The notes beneath the pieces were generated by a model that was given only the letters and a program-made list of their open reading frames with translations, searched no databases and was not told the origin of the DNA. 64,000 nt of DNA from Alteromonas profundi. GTDB lineage: Bacteria > Pseudomonadota > Gammaproteobacteria > Enterobacterales > Alteromonadaceae. The translations under genes and the position numbers were made by a program. Below are positions 32,701 to 40,854 of the stretch, piece after piece. The stretch covers positions 1-64,000 of the forward strand of contig NZ_JAAAWN010000010.1 in assembly GCF_010500865.1 (NCBI RefSeq). The letters run 5' to 3'. The stretch's first letter is position 1. Each line of letters starts with the position of its first letter.

Positions 32701-33335
32701 GTTACGTCTAACGATACTGCAGATATCCCAGCGTAGAAACGATAGCTTGCCTCAAATTGTAATCTTGGTTGATTTGCTGGGGCTTCAAATTCGCCATACA
32801 TGCTAATCTGTAAAGATTTGTTCTTCCCACTTTTCGGGTGGCGATAAAAGCGATGCGCGAAATGATGTATTTTCGCATTTAGGCTCAGCCCCGATTGCGT
32901 TATAAGTGTCATCTCGCTGGGACTATTTTGGGTATCCGGCACAGGTGCAGTTAGAGAACGTTTGTTAAGCTTTATTGATTGCTTTGCGTTTTCTACAATT
33001 AAATAGCCAGCACATTCATGTAGTTGAATATGGCTATCATCTTCGTAGGACTGCTCCGCTGAGGGCGATGAACTCGAAAGCGTATAGTCTTTTGCGTGGG
33101 CAGACGCTTCAATAATGCCTAGTTCGAGCCACTTAATACTGCCATCGGGCCAGCGGGCAGTAGGGTGACAATAGTAATCTGCGGTGGTTGAGGCCAGTGT
33201 CAGTTCTGATATTGAACGAAACCGCCCCTGAGGAAAGGGCACGCCACAGCGTTTCAGCCGTGAACTTTGCAAGCCAGGTGCATCACCATTGCATGAAAGG
33301 GGAAGTGATAACGGAGCGTCCTTGTTAACTTGCAT
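29724..33335 (-). CDS. Two-part protein: RIFT-barrel/lyase-like and NodB-type polysaccharide deacetylase
   Basis: A 1203-residue protein. Residues 1-200 resemble the N-terminal barrel of PcRGLX/YetA-type exo-rhamnogalacturonan lyases: GVPFPQGRFRSISEL and the marker ARWPDGSIKWLELG. Residues 450-800 look like a helical toroid, with Trp/His/Gly-rich DHAGGGGPGGQHCYTAGL. From about 875 to 1190 lies a NodB-like domain, FVFSIDTEEEW (Asp883), with metal His in GAHLHPW, SFRTGRWGID and LHMFMHSSS. That supports a carbohydrate deacetylase. No signal peptide is visible, which is odd for a polymer-acting enzyme. It is transcribed away from the acyl-carrier operon, suggesting a shared pathway. Lyase function is inference from fold resemblance. 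Confidence 0.75.
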   Translation of the reverse strand: MQVNKDAPLSLPLSCNGDAPGLQSSRLKRCGVPFPQGRFRSISELTLASTTADYYCHPTARWPDGSIKWLELGIIEASAHAKDYTLSSSSPSAEQSYEDDSHIQLHECAGYLIVENAKQSIKLNKRSLTAPVPDTQNSPSEMTLITQSGLSLNAKIHHFAHRFYRHPKSGKNKSLQISMYGEFEAPANQPRLQFEASYRFYAGISAVSLDVTIHNPAPATHENGIWDLGDSGSYYFKSLALKVATKPPLHGNYYLSPLEEARSLPVPELAITQHSSGGENWQSPVHVNKDNQVPLTRKGYSVTAGNAAIEQGMRCQPAIELMTETGGIAVEIETFWQNFPNALAADKEGLTLALFPEQPDIMYELQGGEKKNHTMWFSDSLDSLRFCNHVTQLSIPSKWVDECNVIAHYSHALPDAKMQALINQCIEGESAFVQKREQVDEYGWRNFGDIYADHETASHDGDDIFVSHYNNQYDPLYGMLRQHLVSGNYTWFTLADELAKHVIDIDIYHTEHDKPEYNGGLFWHTDHYLQAYTSTHRAYSKHQKQGAYMDHAGGGGPGGQHCYTAGLMLHYFMTGNERSKAAVLQLTQWVSNFYEGSNTCLELLVAIKNRKVRGLKDAFSEQYPLDRGTANYINALLDCYELTLDLSYLTRAEYVISHTVHPNDDVAARELGDIENNWFYTVFLQSVTRYLFVKEQHRTKDDSFYYARDALLHYAQWMVKNEQLYLTTPDILEYPNDTWTAQDLRKVNVLLMANYYANKQYPEMENKAFDLYHALIDKLTHSSEKHYARILALILQNCGVVEFYQHSLSNTNYAPIRPTWKPAAYQGNRVLYAVTAVARRFVNFSFKRERQWLSHRLSNSDSTSQVPHNNENKPPVIFVFSIDTEEEWSWEEGFPERDFELTNIKKIPQLQQLFHQLGIRPTYLVDYAVADDEASVATLKPYIDEGACEMGAHLHPWCNPPYFGPTDDKGSHVVNLPETQVKQKLDALLEKLQQQFHVAPNSFRTGRWGIDEKTLKLLAARGITVDSSVYPYYKTKYFDCYGGPLLPYWPAYKDPLAQSDQRDIFELPVTVGFNRKNFAMANRIHQLLCAYPLRWLRSVGVAWHTRVLRKIYLCPELSKPEDMKTLVKRALDNDYPILHMFMHSSSLVDNENSFVAQENAFNAIAGSIKEVVEYISSERKVRFCTVSEAATLLQTNQKKPPHH

Positions 33336-33657
33336 AGAAATTTTTTCTCTTCTTATTCGGTAACGTACTGTCTATTAGCCTGAACTCAATAGCAGCGCTA
33401 GTGCTTCCATGTTAACGCAATACGGGGTTAAGGCAATCCATCTTTGATGCCCCTTTTAAACGTATGTGTGACATGTGTATTAAACCGTTTAACGAGTAAA
33501 AAAAATACCCAATAGACAATTTTTGTGCTAATTGTTTAGATATTGGACAGGTCGCACACTCATTCAAAACTAAAAAAAGCTACATTAACGTGCTCAGTCG
33601 TACTGTCGTTATCTAATAAAAATACTTACCCCGCCTATATTTAAAAGGATTATGTGT
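33336..33657. other. Divergent promoter region of the acyl-carrier locus
   Basis: About 320 A/T-rich bases between the 1203-residue gene and the acyl-carrier operon. It must hold promoters for both. The AAAAGGA ribosome site of the carrier gene is at its right end. No open frame or strong palindrome seen. Confidence 0.4.
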
Positions 33658-33954
33658 ATGACGAACACGGAAATACGTCAAATTGTGTTTGACGCTTTAG
33701 ATATGATTAACCAAGTTCGCGAAAGCGATAGGCAAATTCCACTAAAACAGGATACCTCTCTTTACGGTGTTCAAGGTCATTTGGACTCAATGGATTTGGT
33801 GGGGCTACTCATTGATATTGAAGAAAGCTTACAGGACGAAGGGCTTGATATTTCACTAAGTGATGACAGAGCCATGTCGCAAAAAAACAGTCCTTTTCTT
33901 ACTGTAGCCACGCTAGTCGCGTACATATCTAACGCGCTCACCTCCGAGGCATAA
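33658..33954 (+). CDS. Acyl carrier protein
   Basis: A 98-residue carrier with four helices and the phosphopantetheine site HLDSMDLVGL, in which Ser44 takes the arm. It is acidic and ends in an ATLVAYIS helix. ATG 33658 is preferred over the ATG two codons earlier because AGGA then sits at normal spacing. It differs from the housekeeping AcpP (about 78 residues, DSL site), so it is a dedicated carrier. It leads a five-gene operon with ketoreductase, acyl ligase and two acyltransferases. A phosphopantetheinyl transferase must come from elsewhere. Confidence 0.9.
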   Translation: MTNTEIRQIVFDALDMINQVRESDRQIPLKQDTSLYGVQGHLDSMDLVGLLIDIEESLQDEGLDISLSDDRAMSQKNSPFLTVATLVAYISNALTSEA

Positions 33955-33955
33955 C

Positions 33956-34657
33956 ATGTCGAGAATTATTGTAATAACGGGGGCTAGTAGAGGGCTAGGC
34001 TTAGCAATGGTTAAGCATTTTCTTTCTCTTGGCGACACAGTATATGGCCTCTCTCGCTCGTCAAGTGAGCTAACCCACGCTCAATACCATCATAGTGAAG
34101 TGGATATTTCTGATGCAAACCAAATAAAACAATTTTTTCTCGAACTTCGGCGACAAGTAAGCCATCTTGATGGGTTAATTAATAACGCTGGCATCGCTAG
34201 TATGAATGCTTTTGCCACTACACCTGCCGATACGATTCATAATATTTTTCAAGTGAATGTGCATGGCACATCTCTTTGCTGCCAAAAAGCATTGAGCTTA
34301 TTGAAAAAAAGCCCCCATCCAAGAATTGTAAACCTAACCACCGTTGCTGTACCGCTATTATTAGAGGGGGAGGCGGCCTATGCAGCTAGCAAAAGCGCAG
34401 TGGAAACCCTAACTAAAATAATGGCGAAAGAATACGGCCATTTTGGCATTACCTGCAATGCTATTGGCCCTTCGCCGATTGCTACTGCACTTATTCAAAA
34501 CGTCCCTAAAGAAAAGATTGATAAACTCATCCGCAGGCAAGCTGTAAAGGAAATGGCCGAGGAAGCAGACGTATTAAATGCGTTAGACTTTTTCATTCAA
34601 CCAGAGAGCCGAATGATTTCAGGTCAGGTGTTATATCTTGGAGGGGTCTCATCATGA
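33956..34657 (+). CDS. SDR family reductase, FabG-like
   Basis: A 233-residue short-chain reductase. Cofactor loop TGASRGLG at 8-15, NNAG at 76-79, and YAASK with Tyr142 and Lys146. The usual catalytic Ser, 13 residues before Tyr, is Thr129 in VNLTTVAV, a conservative change. It begins one base after the carrier stop and its end overlaps the ligase start by four bases (ATGA). Likely acts on the carrier-bound acyl group, reducing a keto or oxidising a hydroxyl, or on a sugar intermediate. Confidence 0.88.
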   Translation: MSRIIVITGASRGLGLAMVKHFLSLGDTVYGLSRSSSELTHAQYHHSEVDISDANQIKQFFLELRRQVSHLDGLINNAGIASMNAFATTPADTIHNIFQVNVHGTSLCCQKALSLLKKSPHPRIVNLTTVAVPLLLEGEAAYAASKSAVETLTKIMAKEYGHFGITCNAIGPSPIATALIQNVPKEKIDKLIRRQAVKEMAEEADVLNALDFFIQPESRMISGQVLYLGGVSS

Positions 34658-35997
34658 TAAAGCACTTTATTGATATTATGCGCAGCAGCCCCCAGCACGA
34701 AGCAGTGGTCTCCTCCTCTTTATCCATTACCTATCAGCAGCTACTCGACAAAATAGTCTATTTTGAAAGGTGGTTGCAAGAGCATCAGGTACCGAAAGGC
34801 GCGGTGGTTTCTTTTGATGGTGATTATTCCTCTAGCGCCATTGCATTGTTCTTAGCGCTGGCTAACAACCACAATATCGTGGTGCCCTTATCCACCGATT
34901 CAAAAGCGCATTTTGATGATTTTCGTGACATTGCACAAACTGAGTACGATATTGCCCTAGGCACAGATGACGCGGTTTTACATAAAACGGGCCGTGTAGC
35001 AAACCATCAGCACTACGATACCCTAAAGCAGGGTGATGCGCCTGGGCTGGTTCTTTTTTCGTCGGGGAGTACAGGCAAAAGTAAAGGCATTGTTCAAAAC
35101 TTAAGTAAACTCATGAGTAAATTCACAGTGCCGAGAAAAGCGCTGAGAATGCTCATATTTTTGCAGCTTGATCATATTGGAGGTGTCAATTCGCTGCTTT
35201 ACGCGCTAGCGAATAAAGGCACTGTAATTGTAGCACGGGACAGGTCGCCCACTAAGGTGTGTGAAGCCATACAGCAATTCAATGCACAAGTGCTTCCCAC
35301 ATCTCCGACTTTCTTAAACTTGCTATTAATGAGTGGCGTTTATAAGCAATACGACTTGTCGAGTTTGCAGTTGATTACTTACGGCACCGAACCTATGCAG
35401 AAAAGCACCTTGGAGCGACTAGCTCAGGCCTTTCCCCAAACTACCTTTCAGCAAACTTATGGGCTTTCCGAGGTGGGAATATTGCGTTCAAAGTCTCGTG
35501 ACTCTTCGTCATTGTGGGTGAAGGTAGGAGGCAGTGAATTTGACGTGAAAATTGTAGATGGGACCCTGCGGATACGTTCGCAGTCGGCAATGTTAGGGTA
35601 TTTAAATGCGCCCAGCCCATTTGATGAAGATGGGTTTATGGATACCGAAGATTTGGTCGAACAGGACGGCGAGTGGATACGCATTCTTGGTCGTAAAAGT
35701 GAAATTATCAATGTCGGTGGAGCAAAGGTTTTTCCGGCAGAGGTAGAAAGCATCTTACTGGAGATGCCCGAGGTAGAGGATGTTGTGGTATACGGCGTGC
35801 CGCACCCAATGACAGGTAAAGTAGTGACCGCCAAAATTAAACCAAGTTCTGACGTTACGCCCCGTGAGTTAAAGCTGAAAATGAGGCAGTTCTGTGCGGA
35901 TAAACTCGCCAGTTACAAGATCCCCAGTAAGGTAATACTAACTGAAGGCACAACCTATAACGAGCGCTTCAAACGAATGAGACGCGAGGTGAAATGA
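34654..35997 (+). CDS. Acyl-AMP ligase (ANL superfamily)
   Basis: A 447-residue adenylating enzyme. The P-loop-like LVLFSSGSTGKSKGIVQ, the YGLSEVG segment, the hinge ILGRKSEIINVGGAKVFPAEVE and a C-terminal FKRMRREVK with the probable catalytic Lys are present. It is shorter than usual acyl-CoA ligases (500-560), mostly through a compact N-terminal half. With a carrier protein next door it probably loads a carboxylic acid onto that carrier. Overlaps its neighbours by four bases on each side (ATGA). The acid is unknown. Confidence 0.88.
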   Translation: MIKHFIDIMRSSPQHEAVVSSSLSITYQQLLDKIVYFERWLQEHQVPKGAVVSFDGDYSSSAIALFLALANNHNIVVPLSTDSKAHFDDFRDIAQTEYDIALGTDDAVLHKTGRVANHQHYDTLKQGDAPGLVLFSSGSTGKSKGIVQNLSKLMSKFTVPRKALRMLIFLQLDHIGGVNSLLYALANKGTVIVARDRSPTKVCEAIQQFNAQVLPTSPTFLNLLLMSGVYKQYDLSSLQLITYGTEPMQKSTLERLAQAFPQTTFQQTYGLSEVGILRSKSRDSSSLWVKVGGSEFDVKIVDGTLRIRSQSAMLGYLNAPSPFDEDGFMDTEDLVEQDGEWIRILGRKSEIINVGGAKVFPAEVESILLEMPEVEDVVVYGVPHPMTGKVVTAKIKPSSDVTPRELKLKMRQFCADKLASYKIPSKVILTEGTTYNERFKRMRREVK

Positions 35998-36650
35998 TGA
36001 CTACAATAACCCATACCCATAAACCCTTAAGTGGCAGACAAGTCGCAAAATGGGGGCTGCTTTTTATCAGTCAGTTGATAATGTCACCGTTTATTATTCT
36101 ATGTAAAATTGAAGAGTGGCTGTCAGCAGGGAAGTCTGAGTCAATGTTTAGTATGTGTACGCATTTCGTTGCGCTGTTGCCAGGCATGCCAGGGGCATTT
36201 TTGCGAAAAGGGTTTTATACCTTAACCTTAGATTTTTGTTCTCCTGATTGCCATATTGGTTTTGGTAGCTTGTTTTCCCACCGTAGTGTGAGAGTAGAAC
36301 GTTACGTTTATATTGGTATGTACACCATTATTGGCTCTGCCTCCATTGGCGCTCATAGTTTAATTGGCAGCCGCAGTAGCATAATAAGTAGAAACGCGCT
36401 ACATGAAATGGGCGAGGACGGGCATTGGACCGCCTACAGTGCCGATAGCGTAAGCCAAACCAACATAGGCGAAAACGTTTGGATAGGCGAAGGAAGCACT
36501 ATTGCCGCCAATATAGGCGATAGAAGTCAGATTGGCTCTGGATCGGTAGTATCTAGCGATATTAAATCAGGCATTTTAGCAAGCGGCAATCCGCCGCGTT
36601 TTATCAAAAAAATTGAGGTGCCAGCGGCGGTCCGTTCGGAGACCATTTAA
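35994..36650 (+). CDS. Left-handed beta-helix acyltransferase
   Basis: A 218-residue protein. Residues 15-40 are a hydrophobic helix that may anchor it to the membrane. From about residue 75 come hexapeptide repeats (IGFGSLFSH, VYIGMYTIIGSASIGAHSLIGSRSSII), then an LHEMGEDGHW insert with a possible catalytic His, and ENVWIGEGSTIAANIGDRSQIGSGSVVSSDI. This is the WbbJ/CatB-like fold that acylates sugars or amines using CoA or carrier thioesters. Start overlaps the ligase stop (ATGA). One base separates it from the next gene. Confidence 0.86.
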   Translation: MMTTITHTHKPLSGRQVAKWGLLFISQLIMSPFIILCKIEEWLSAGKSESMFSMCTHFVALLPGMPGAFLRKGFYTLTLDFCSPDCHIGFGSLFSHRSVRVERYVYIGMYTIIGSASIGAHSLIGSRSSIISRNALHEMGEDGHWTAYSADSVSQTNIGENVWIGEGSTIAANIGDRSQIGSGSVVSSDIKSGILASGNPPRFIKKIEVPAAVRSETI

Positions 36651-36651
36651 T

Positions 36652-37716
36652 ATGGCTGCCTCGATGGAAGGCCGACTCAACTTTATCGATTGGATGAAGG
36701 CGGTTGGCATGTTTTTAATTGTTGCAGGCCATGTGATAGGAGACCCCTATTCTGCCTTTAATCAGATTGCTCAGCCCGCTTATACAAAACAATTAGGCGT
36801 CGCGTTTTTTGTGTTTATTACTGGCTGGGGGCTGGCCAATTCAAAAAACGTTTCGCTGTACACCTTGTATAGTCGGCTATATTTGCTTTTCGCCTATGGG
36901 CTTATTTTTGCCTTATTATTCATGATTGTGGGTTTCGCTTTTGGCCCATCGCTGCAGCTAAGTAATTTTCTGCCCCTTATGTTTGGCGCAAACGTATTTT
37001 TTGATAACTTTCCCGCCAACCCCACTACCTGGTATATAGGTACCTATTTACACTTACTTCTCGTATGGTTTTTCTGGCTGCGGCATAACCCCGTAACCTA
37101 TAAAACGCTAATACTTGGTTTTATTATTGAAAATGCGGTACGTACCGCCTTACTGTTTAGCGGTAATATATATATCGCATACATGTTGTTTCCCAGTTGG
37201 ATAAGTATATTTCTACTCGGTCATTATCTCTCTCAAAAGAAAGATAACTTATCGCTTCAACGCGCTCTGGCTGTTTTTTTAGTGTGGCTAGTTGTAGCCA
37301 TTGGATGGAGTGAATTAATGCAGCACATTGTAGTAGGTAGAGAAATTCCTTTTCGTCATTTACTCGGGCGGGAAGTGTGGACACTCCCTCTCCAATCGCT
37401 TTTTATCTCATTTATCTATATCGTAAGTACCTTATTGTTCTTTCATTTTGCGCGCAGTTTGCCAGCCAGTAAGTTGGTACAGTTTTTCTCGCGAAATACC
37501 GTTGTTCTTTTCATTATTCATGTGCCTATTATTTTTGCTTTTTATCCCACTTTTTATGCGTGGATTGATGGTGTCGAGCAAATTTACAAGCAAATAGCAC
37601 TGATCTTAATTATCTATATAGGCTGTGCGTTCGTCTCTGAGTTTCTTAATCAGAGGTTGAACTTAGAACGGTGGAAAATGCCGCTGTGGCGTGAGTTAGA
37701 AAAGCGTTTTTTGTAA
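36652..37716 (+). CDS. Membrane acyltransferase, acyltransferase-3 family
   Basis: A 354-residue inner-membrane protein with about ten helices. The opening RLNFIDWMKAVGMFLIVAGHVIGD has the family Arg and catalytic His in the AGH motif. The N-terminal start at ATG 36652 follows the stop of the preceding gene by one base (TAATATG). Such enzymes move acyl groups onto extracellular or lipid-linked glycans (OafA, NodX types). It closes the operon and could pass the acyl group made by the carrier, reductase and ligase to its final acceptor. Confidence 0.86.
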   Translation: MAASMEGRLNFIDWMKAVGMFLIVAGHVIGDPYSAFNQIAQPAYTKQLGVAFFVFITGWGLANSKNVSLYTLYSRLYLLFAYGLIFALLFMIVGFAFGPSLQLSNFLPLMFGANVFFDNFPANPTTWYIGTYLHLLLVWFFWLRHNPVTYKTLILGFIIENAVRTALLFSGNIYIAYMLFPSWISIFLLGHYLSQKKDNLSLQRALAVFLVWLVVAIGWSELMQHIVVGREIPFRHLLGREVWTLPLQSLFISFIYIVSTLLFFHFARSLPASKLVQFFSRNTVVLFIIHVPIIFAFYPTFYAWIDGVEQIYKQIALILIIYIGCAFVSEFLNQRLNLERWKMPLWRELEKRFL

Positions 37717-37861
37717 TGCGCCTTCACTATAAAATATGAGGCAAAGTGACTAAGGGTAAAGCCGCTATGCGAGTAGAAAAGGCATTGCTTGTTGATGGCT
37801 TGCAATAAATAGGCAGTGTTGCTGAGAGGGTGGGGGAGGACCACTACAAGGAATTTGGAAA

Positions 37862-37887
37862 AAGGGGCTAACGAATGATAGCCCCTT
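37862..37887 (-). terminator. Terminator of the Glu-rich lipoprotein gene
   Basis: AAGGGGCTA (37862-37870) pairs with TAGCCCCTT (37879-37887). On the minus strand the hairpin is followed by TTTTTCC, 18 bases past the stop of the gene at 37905. It may also end the acyltransferase operon arriving from the other side. Confidence 0.8.
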
Positions 37888-37904
37888 ATAGCGTATTCCT
37901 TGGG

Positions 37905-38276
37905 TTAGTCGTTTTTATCGCATTCGCTTACGTCACCGCCCATCTGCTTTTTCATTTTAATACACGCTTCACGCACTTTCTCAGCGGCTGCGCCTTTTAG
38001 TTCTTCCGTTTTTTCAGCGCCTTCTTCCATCATTTCGGAAGCTTTATCTTTGCCATCTTCATACGCATCCGATGCGGAGTCTGTGGTTTCATCCCATGCG
38101 TCTGATGCACTTTCTTTTGCATCTTCATAAGAGTCAGCGGTAGTATCACTCGCGTCTTCCATTTCTACCATCATCTCCTCTTTTACTTCTTCTGCTGACT
38201 CTTCTTTAGAATCAGAGCAGGCCGTTACGCCAAGTACCGATAGTAATAATGCTAGCGCGATTGTTTTTGTTTTCAT
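37905..38276 (-). CDS. Acidic repeat lipoprotein
   Basis: A 123-residue lipoprotein. Signal peptide with lipobox LGVTAC, Cys at 20. The mature part is almost wholly helical and acidic, built on an 11-residue-like pattern of the type SxSDAxExxxDxA (ADSYEDAKESASDAWDETTD and SASDAYEDGKDKASEMMEEG), reminiscent of LEA/apolipoprotein helices. Two Cys near the end (EACIKMKKQMGGDVSEC) may form a disulfide. It may act as a membrane or desiccation/osmotic protectant; this is inference. The ATG has a GGAGTTTCAC-type site. Confidence 0.82.
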   Translation of the reverse strand: MKTKTIALALLLSVLGVTACSDSKEESAEEVKEEMMVEMEDASDTTADSYEDAKESASDAWDETTDSASDAYEDGKDKASEMMEEGAEKTEELKGAAAEKVREACIKMKKQMGGDVSECDKND

Positions 38277-38594
38277 TGTGAAACTCCTTTTGCCGAATAC
38301 AGTAAGTGTATATAAAATCTCGTTATCAACGAGTTATGCAGGTACTAGTATTAATTCATGAGGCGTTCTCTATGATATTCCCTACTACCTGTTAAAACTC
38401 AGTTTAGCGTAAATATTAAACATTGGTAGCCTTTTCGTTACTTATTGGTATTGGTTTAAAAAGGTTCTTAACGAAGCTAACTTGCGAGTTCTAATAGTTT
38501 TTTTCGTCTGGTACTAAGCAAAAATGCAACTGGCTCTGTCGTCTTTTTCGTATTCCCCTAGTCTGAATAAAAAAACAACAGTGACGAGGGTGAT
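38277..38594. other. Intergenic region with a small palindrome
   Basis: About 320 bases between divergent genes. CTCGTT-ATC-AACGAG at 38319-38333 is a perfect 6-base inverted repeat about 45 bases upstream of the lipoprotein gene and could be an operator. No gene seen. Confidence 0.35.
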
Positions 38595-40784
38595 ATGCGT
38601 TTTCGACTTTTCTTTCTATTTCTTCTAAATAGCTGTTTTACAGCAGTGATGCCACTGGCCGATACTATCTACGCGAATAACTTTCAGTCTGCGTCTGCCA
38701 GTTATAGCGAATGGACGGCAGACGGAAACGGTAACGATGCGATTAACTTATATCAGGGTAATTACTCTCTACGTCATGATGGACTGCGTACCCTTACTGT
38801 TAAAACCTCTACGCAAAACTATGAGAGTGTTTCTCTTTCAGCCGATGTGGCGGGGTTGTACTTGGTTTCAGGTGATGCATGTTATGCAGAATACTCGACT
38901 GATAATGGTGGCTCTTGGCAGCAGATTGCATCTGTCGTTAATGGACAAGACAATGGCGCATTAATCACGGGTACGGTTAACGCAGGGTTAGACGATATAA
39001 GCGCACTGCTAATACGCTTTAGAGCCTATACGTTGTACGGGAATTATTGCTACGGTGACAATGTGCTGCTGACGGGCGCTGCATCGACAAACCCAGCATG
39101 CGATTTTGATTGTTTTGAGGGCACGGGCAATGTTAACCGTACCAACCTTACACTTAGCGAGCTATTCGATAGCCAGCCAATCTCACTGCTCGACTATAGC
39201 CACTACGGAGTGCCGATTGGGGCTTCGAACCCTACCAACGTATTTGAGGGAAACTTGTCGCTAACAATTACGCCAGGAACGCTCATCGAGCAGGGAACCA
39301 ACTTGGCCTCAGCCTATACCAACCCTAATAGTCTGCCTGCGTTTAACTTTTCTTTTGTGCAACATGGAACACATATCATTCCCACAGAGCGTCAGATTGT
39401 GAATACAGGACATAGTGCGTGGGAATGGGCGCTTCTTCCTGGAAAAGTATGGGATGAGGCGAGTGATAATGGCTACTCTCGAGTGGCTTTGCCCTTTGCA
39501 CTGCAAGAAATAAACGCTAATTGTACGCACAATGGTGTGATGACGTTTTTGTTTAAAAACGACGGTAGCGTATCAAATGTGGCCTATCAAATAGCACAAG
39601 AAACCTGCACGTACTTTAAATTCAACTTACATGGTAAAGTCAGCGCGTCCTACACCCCTGCTAGCGTGAATGAGCGCGATACAATTGTTGCTAATTACGA
39701 AAGCGAATATGCTAACCGGTTGCCTGTTAAGCCCTTATCTTCGTTGAGCGCAGACTTCCCCACCTCGTCAGTACTTACCGCGAATATTGGGAGCGATCAA
39801 AGCAGTGCAGATATGACAGCTTATGGCGTTTTATATCAAGGCACCCACTATCGAGGAAGCTGTCAAACACGCTACGGCGACTATCCCTTTTGCGAGGTTA
39901 TGGCGCTGCCAAGTTACTCTACAGCAAAAACCATAGTGGCAGGGCTTGGCACTATGCGCGTGGAACAAAAATACGCAGGTAGTCAACAGAACCTTTCGGT
40001 GAGTGATTGGGTGGATGAATGCGGCGCAACACAATGGCAAGATGTTACTTTGCTAAATGCCCTTGATATGGCTACGGGTAACTACGATTCAGCGGTAGAT
40101 TCAGTAGACGAAGGCGCACAAAAAACCTTAGATGATTTTTTCCTGGTTTCATCCCATGCAGATAAAATAAATCATAGCTGTAGTTATCCGCGCAAAGCAT
40201 CGCCCGCAACCCAATTTGTCTACCATACTTCAGATACTTATATCGTGAGCCGTATGTTGCAACAATACTACGCCCATCAAGAAGGGAGTATTCGTGACTA
40301 TTATAGCGATTTACTGGTGGAGGATATATTCAAGCCGCTTAACTTAAACCCGCTAATTTATGAAAGTAAACGTACGTATTCCACCCAATCTCAAGTATGG
40401 GGAGGCTACGGACTTACCTTAACAGGGGATGATTTCGCTAAACTTGGTAGGTTTGTTGGGCAAAGTGATGGCCAATTAAACGGCCAGTCCTTACTTGATA
40501 ACACCTTATTAAGGGAGGCTTTGCAACAAACCTCAGCCGGCGGTCTTAGTAGCGGTGTGGGCAGCCGCTACCAACATAGTGTATGGGCCTATGATTTAAG
40601 TGCTTCGTCACAGGCAAACTGTACTACTCCCACCTGGCTGCCATACATGTCGGGGTTTGGCGGTATAGGCGTAGTTATGATGCCCAATAATATGGTCTAC
40701 TACTATGTGAGTGACAACAGCGAGTATGGTTTTATCAAAACCATCAAAGAATTAGAAAAGATTAGCCCTATATGCGGGTTATAG
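38595..40784 (+). CDS. Secreted beta-lactamase-fold serine hydrolase
   Basis: A 729-residue exported protein with signal peptide cut after PLA. Residues 25-160 form a beta-rich region, perhaps a carbohydrate-binding-like jelly roll, with paired Cys. The hydrolase domain starts near 190. The nucleophile motif SxxK is STAK in LPSYSTAKTIVAG, and YHTSD occupies the place of the second motif (usually YxN), so the third residue differs. Cys pairs suggest disulfides. Family members include esterases and D-aminopeptidases; this one lacks a clear match to antibiotic-cleaving enzymes. GAGGGTG ribosome site. Stands alone before the MFS gene. Confidence 0.8.
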   Translation: MRFRLFFLFLLNSCFTAVMPLADTIYANNFQSASASYSEWTADGNGNDAINLYQGNYSLRHDGLRTLTVKTSTQNYESVSLSADVAGLYLVSGDACYAEYSTDNGGSWQQIASVVNGQDNGALITGTVNAGLDDISALLIRFRAYTLYGNYCYGDNVLLTGAASTNPACDFDCFEGTGNVNRTNLTLSELFDSQPISLLDYSHYGVPIGASNPTNVFEGNLSLTITPGTLIEQGTNLASAYTNPNSLPAFNFSFVQHGTHIIPTERQIVNTGHSAWEWALLPGKVWDEASDNGYSRVALPFALQEINANCTHNGVMTFLFKNDGSVSNVAYQIAQETCTYFKFNLHGKVSASYTPASVNERDTIVANYESEYANRLPVKPLSSLSADFPTSSVLTANIGSDQSSADMTAYGVLYQGTHYRGSCQTRYGDYPFCEVMALPSYSTAKTIVAGLGTMRVEQKYAGSQQNLSVSDWVDECGATQWQDVTLLNALDMATGNYDSAVDSVDEGAQKTLDDFFLVSSHADKINHSCSYPRKASPATQFVYHTSDTYIVSRMLQQYYAHQEGSIRDYYSDLLVEDIFKPLNLNPLIYESKRTYSTQSQVWGGYGLTLTGDDFAKLGRFVGQSDGQLNGQSLLDNTLLREALQQTSAGGLSSGVGSRYQHSVWAYDLSASSQANCTTPTWLPYMSGFGGIGVVMMPNNMVYYYVSDNSEYGFIKTIKELEKISPICGL

Positions 40785-40854
40785 AAATCTGGCGCCTTGT
40801 TGAGTAACCAACTGGCACTAACACGGATTGGCCAGTTTAAGTAGGGTGAATGTT

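Noticed and set aside
33658..37716. Reading the acyl-carrier operon as a polyketide or nonribosomal peptide cluster
   Set aside because: No ketosynthase, condensation or thioesterase domain; single small enzymes only.
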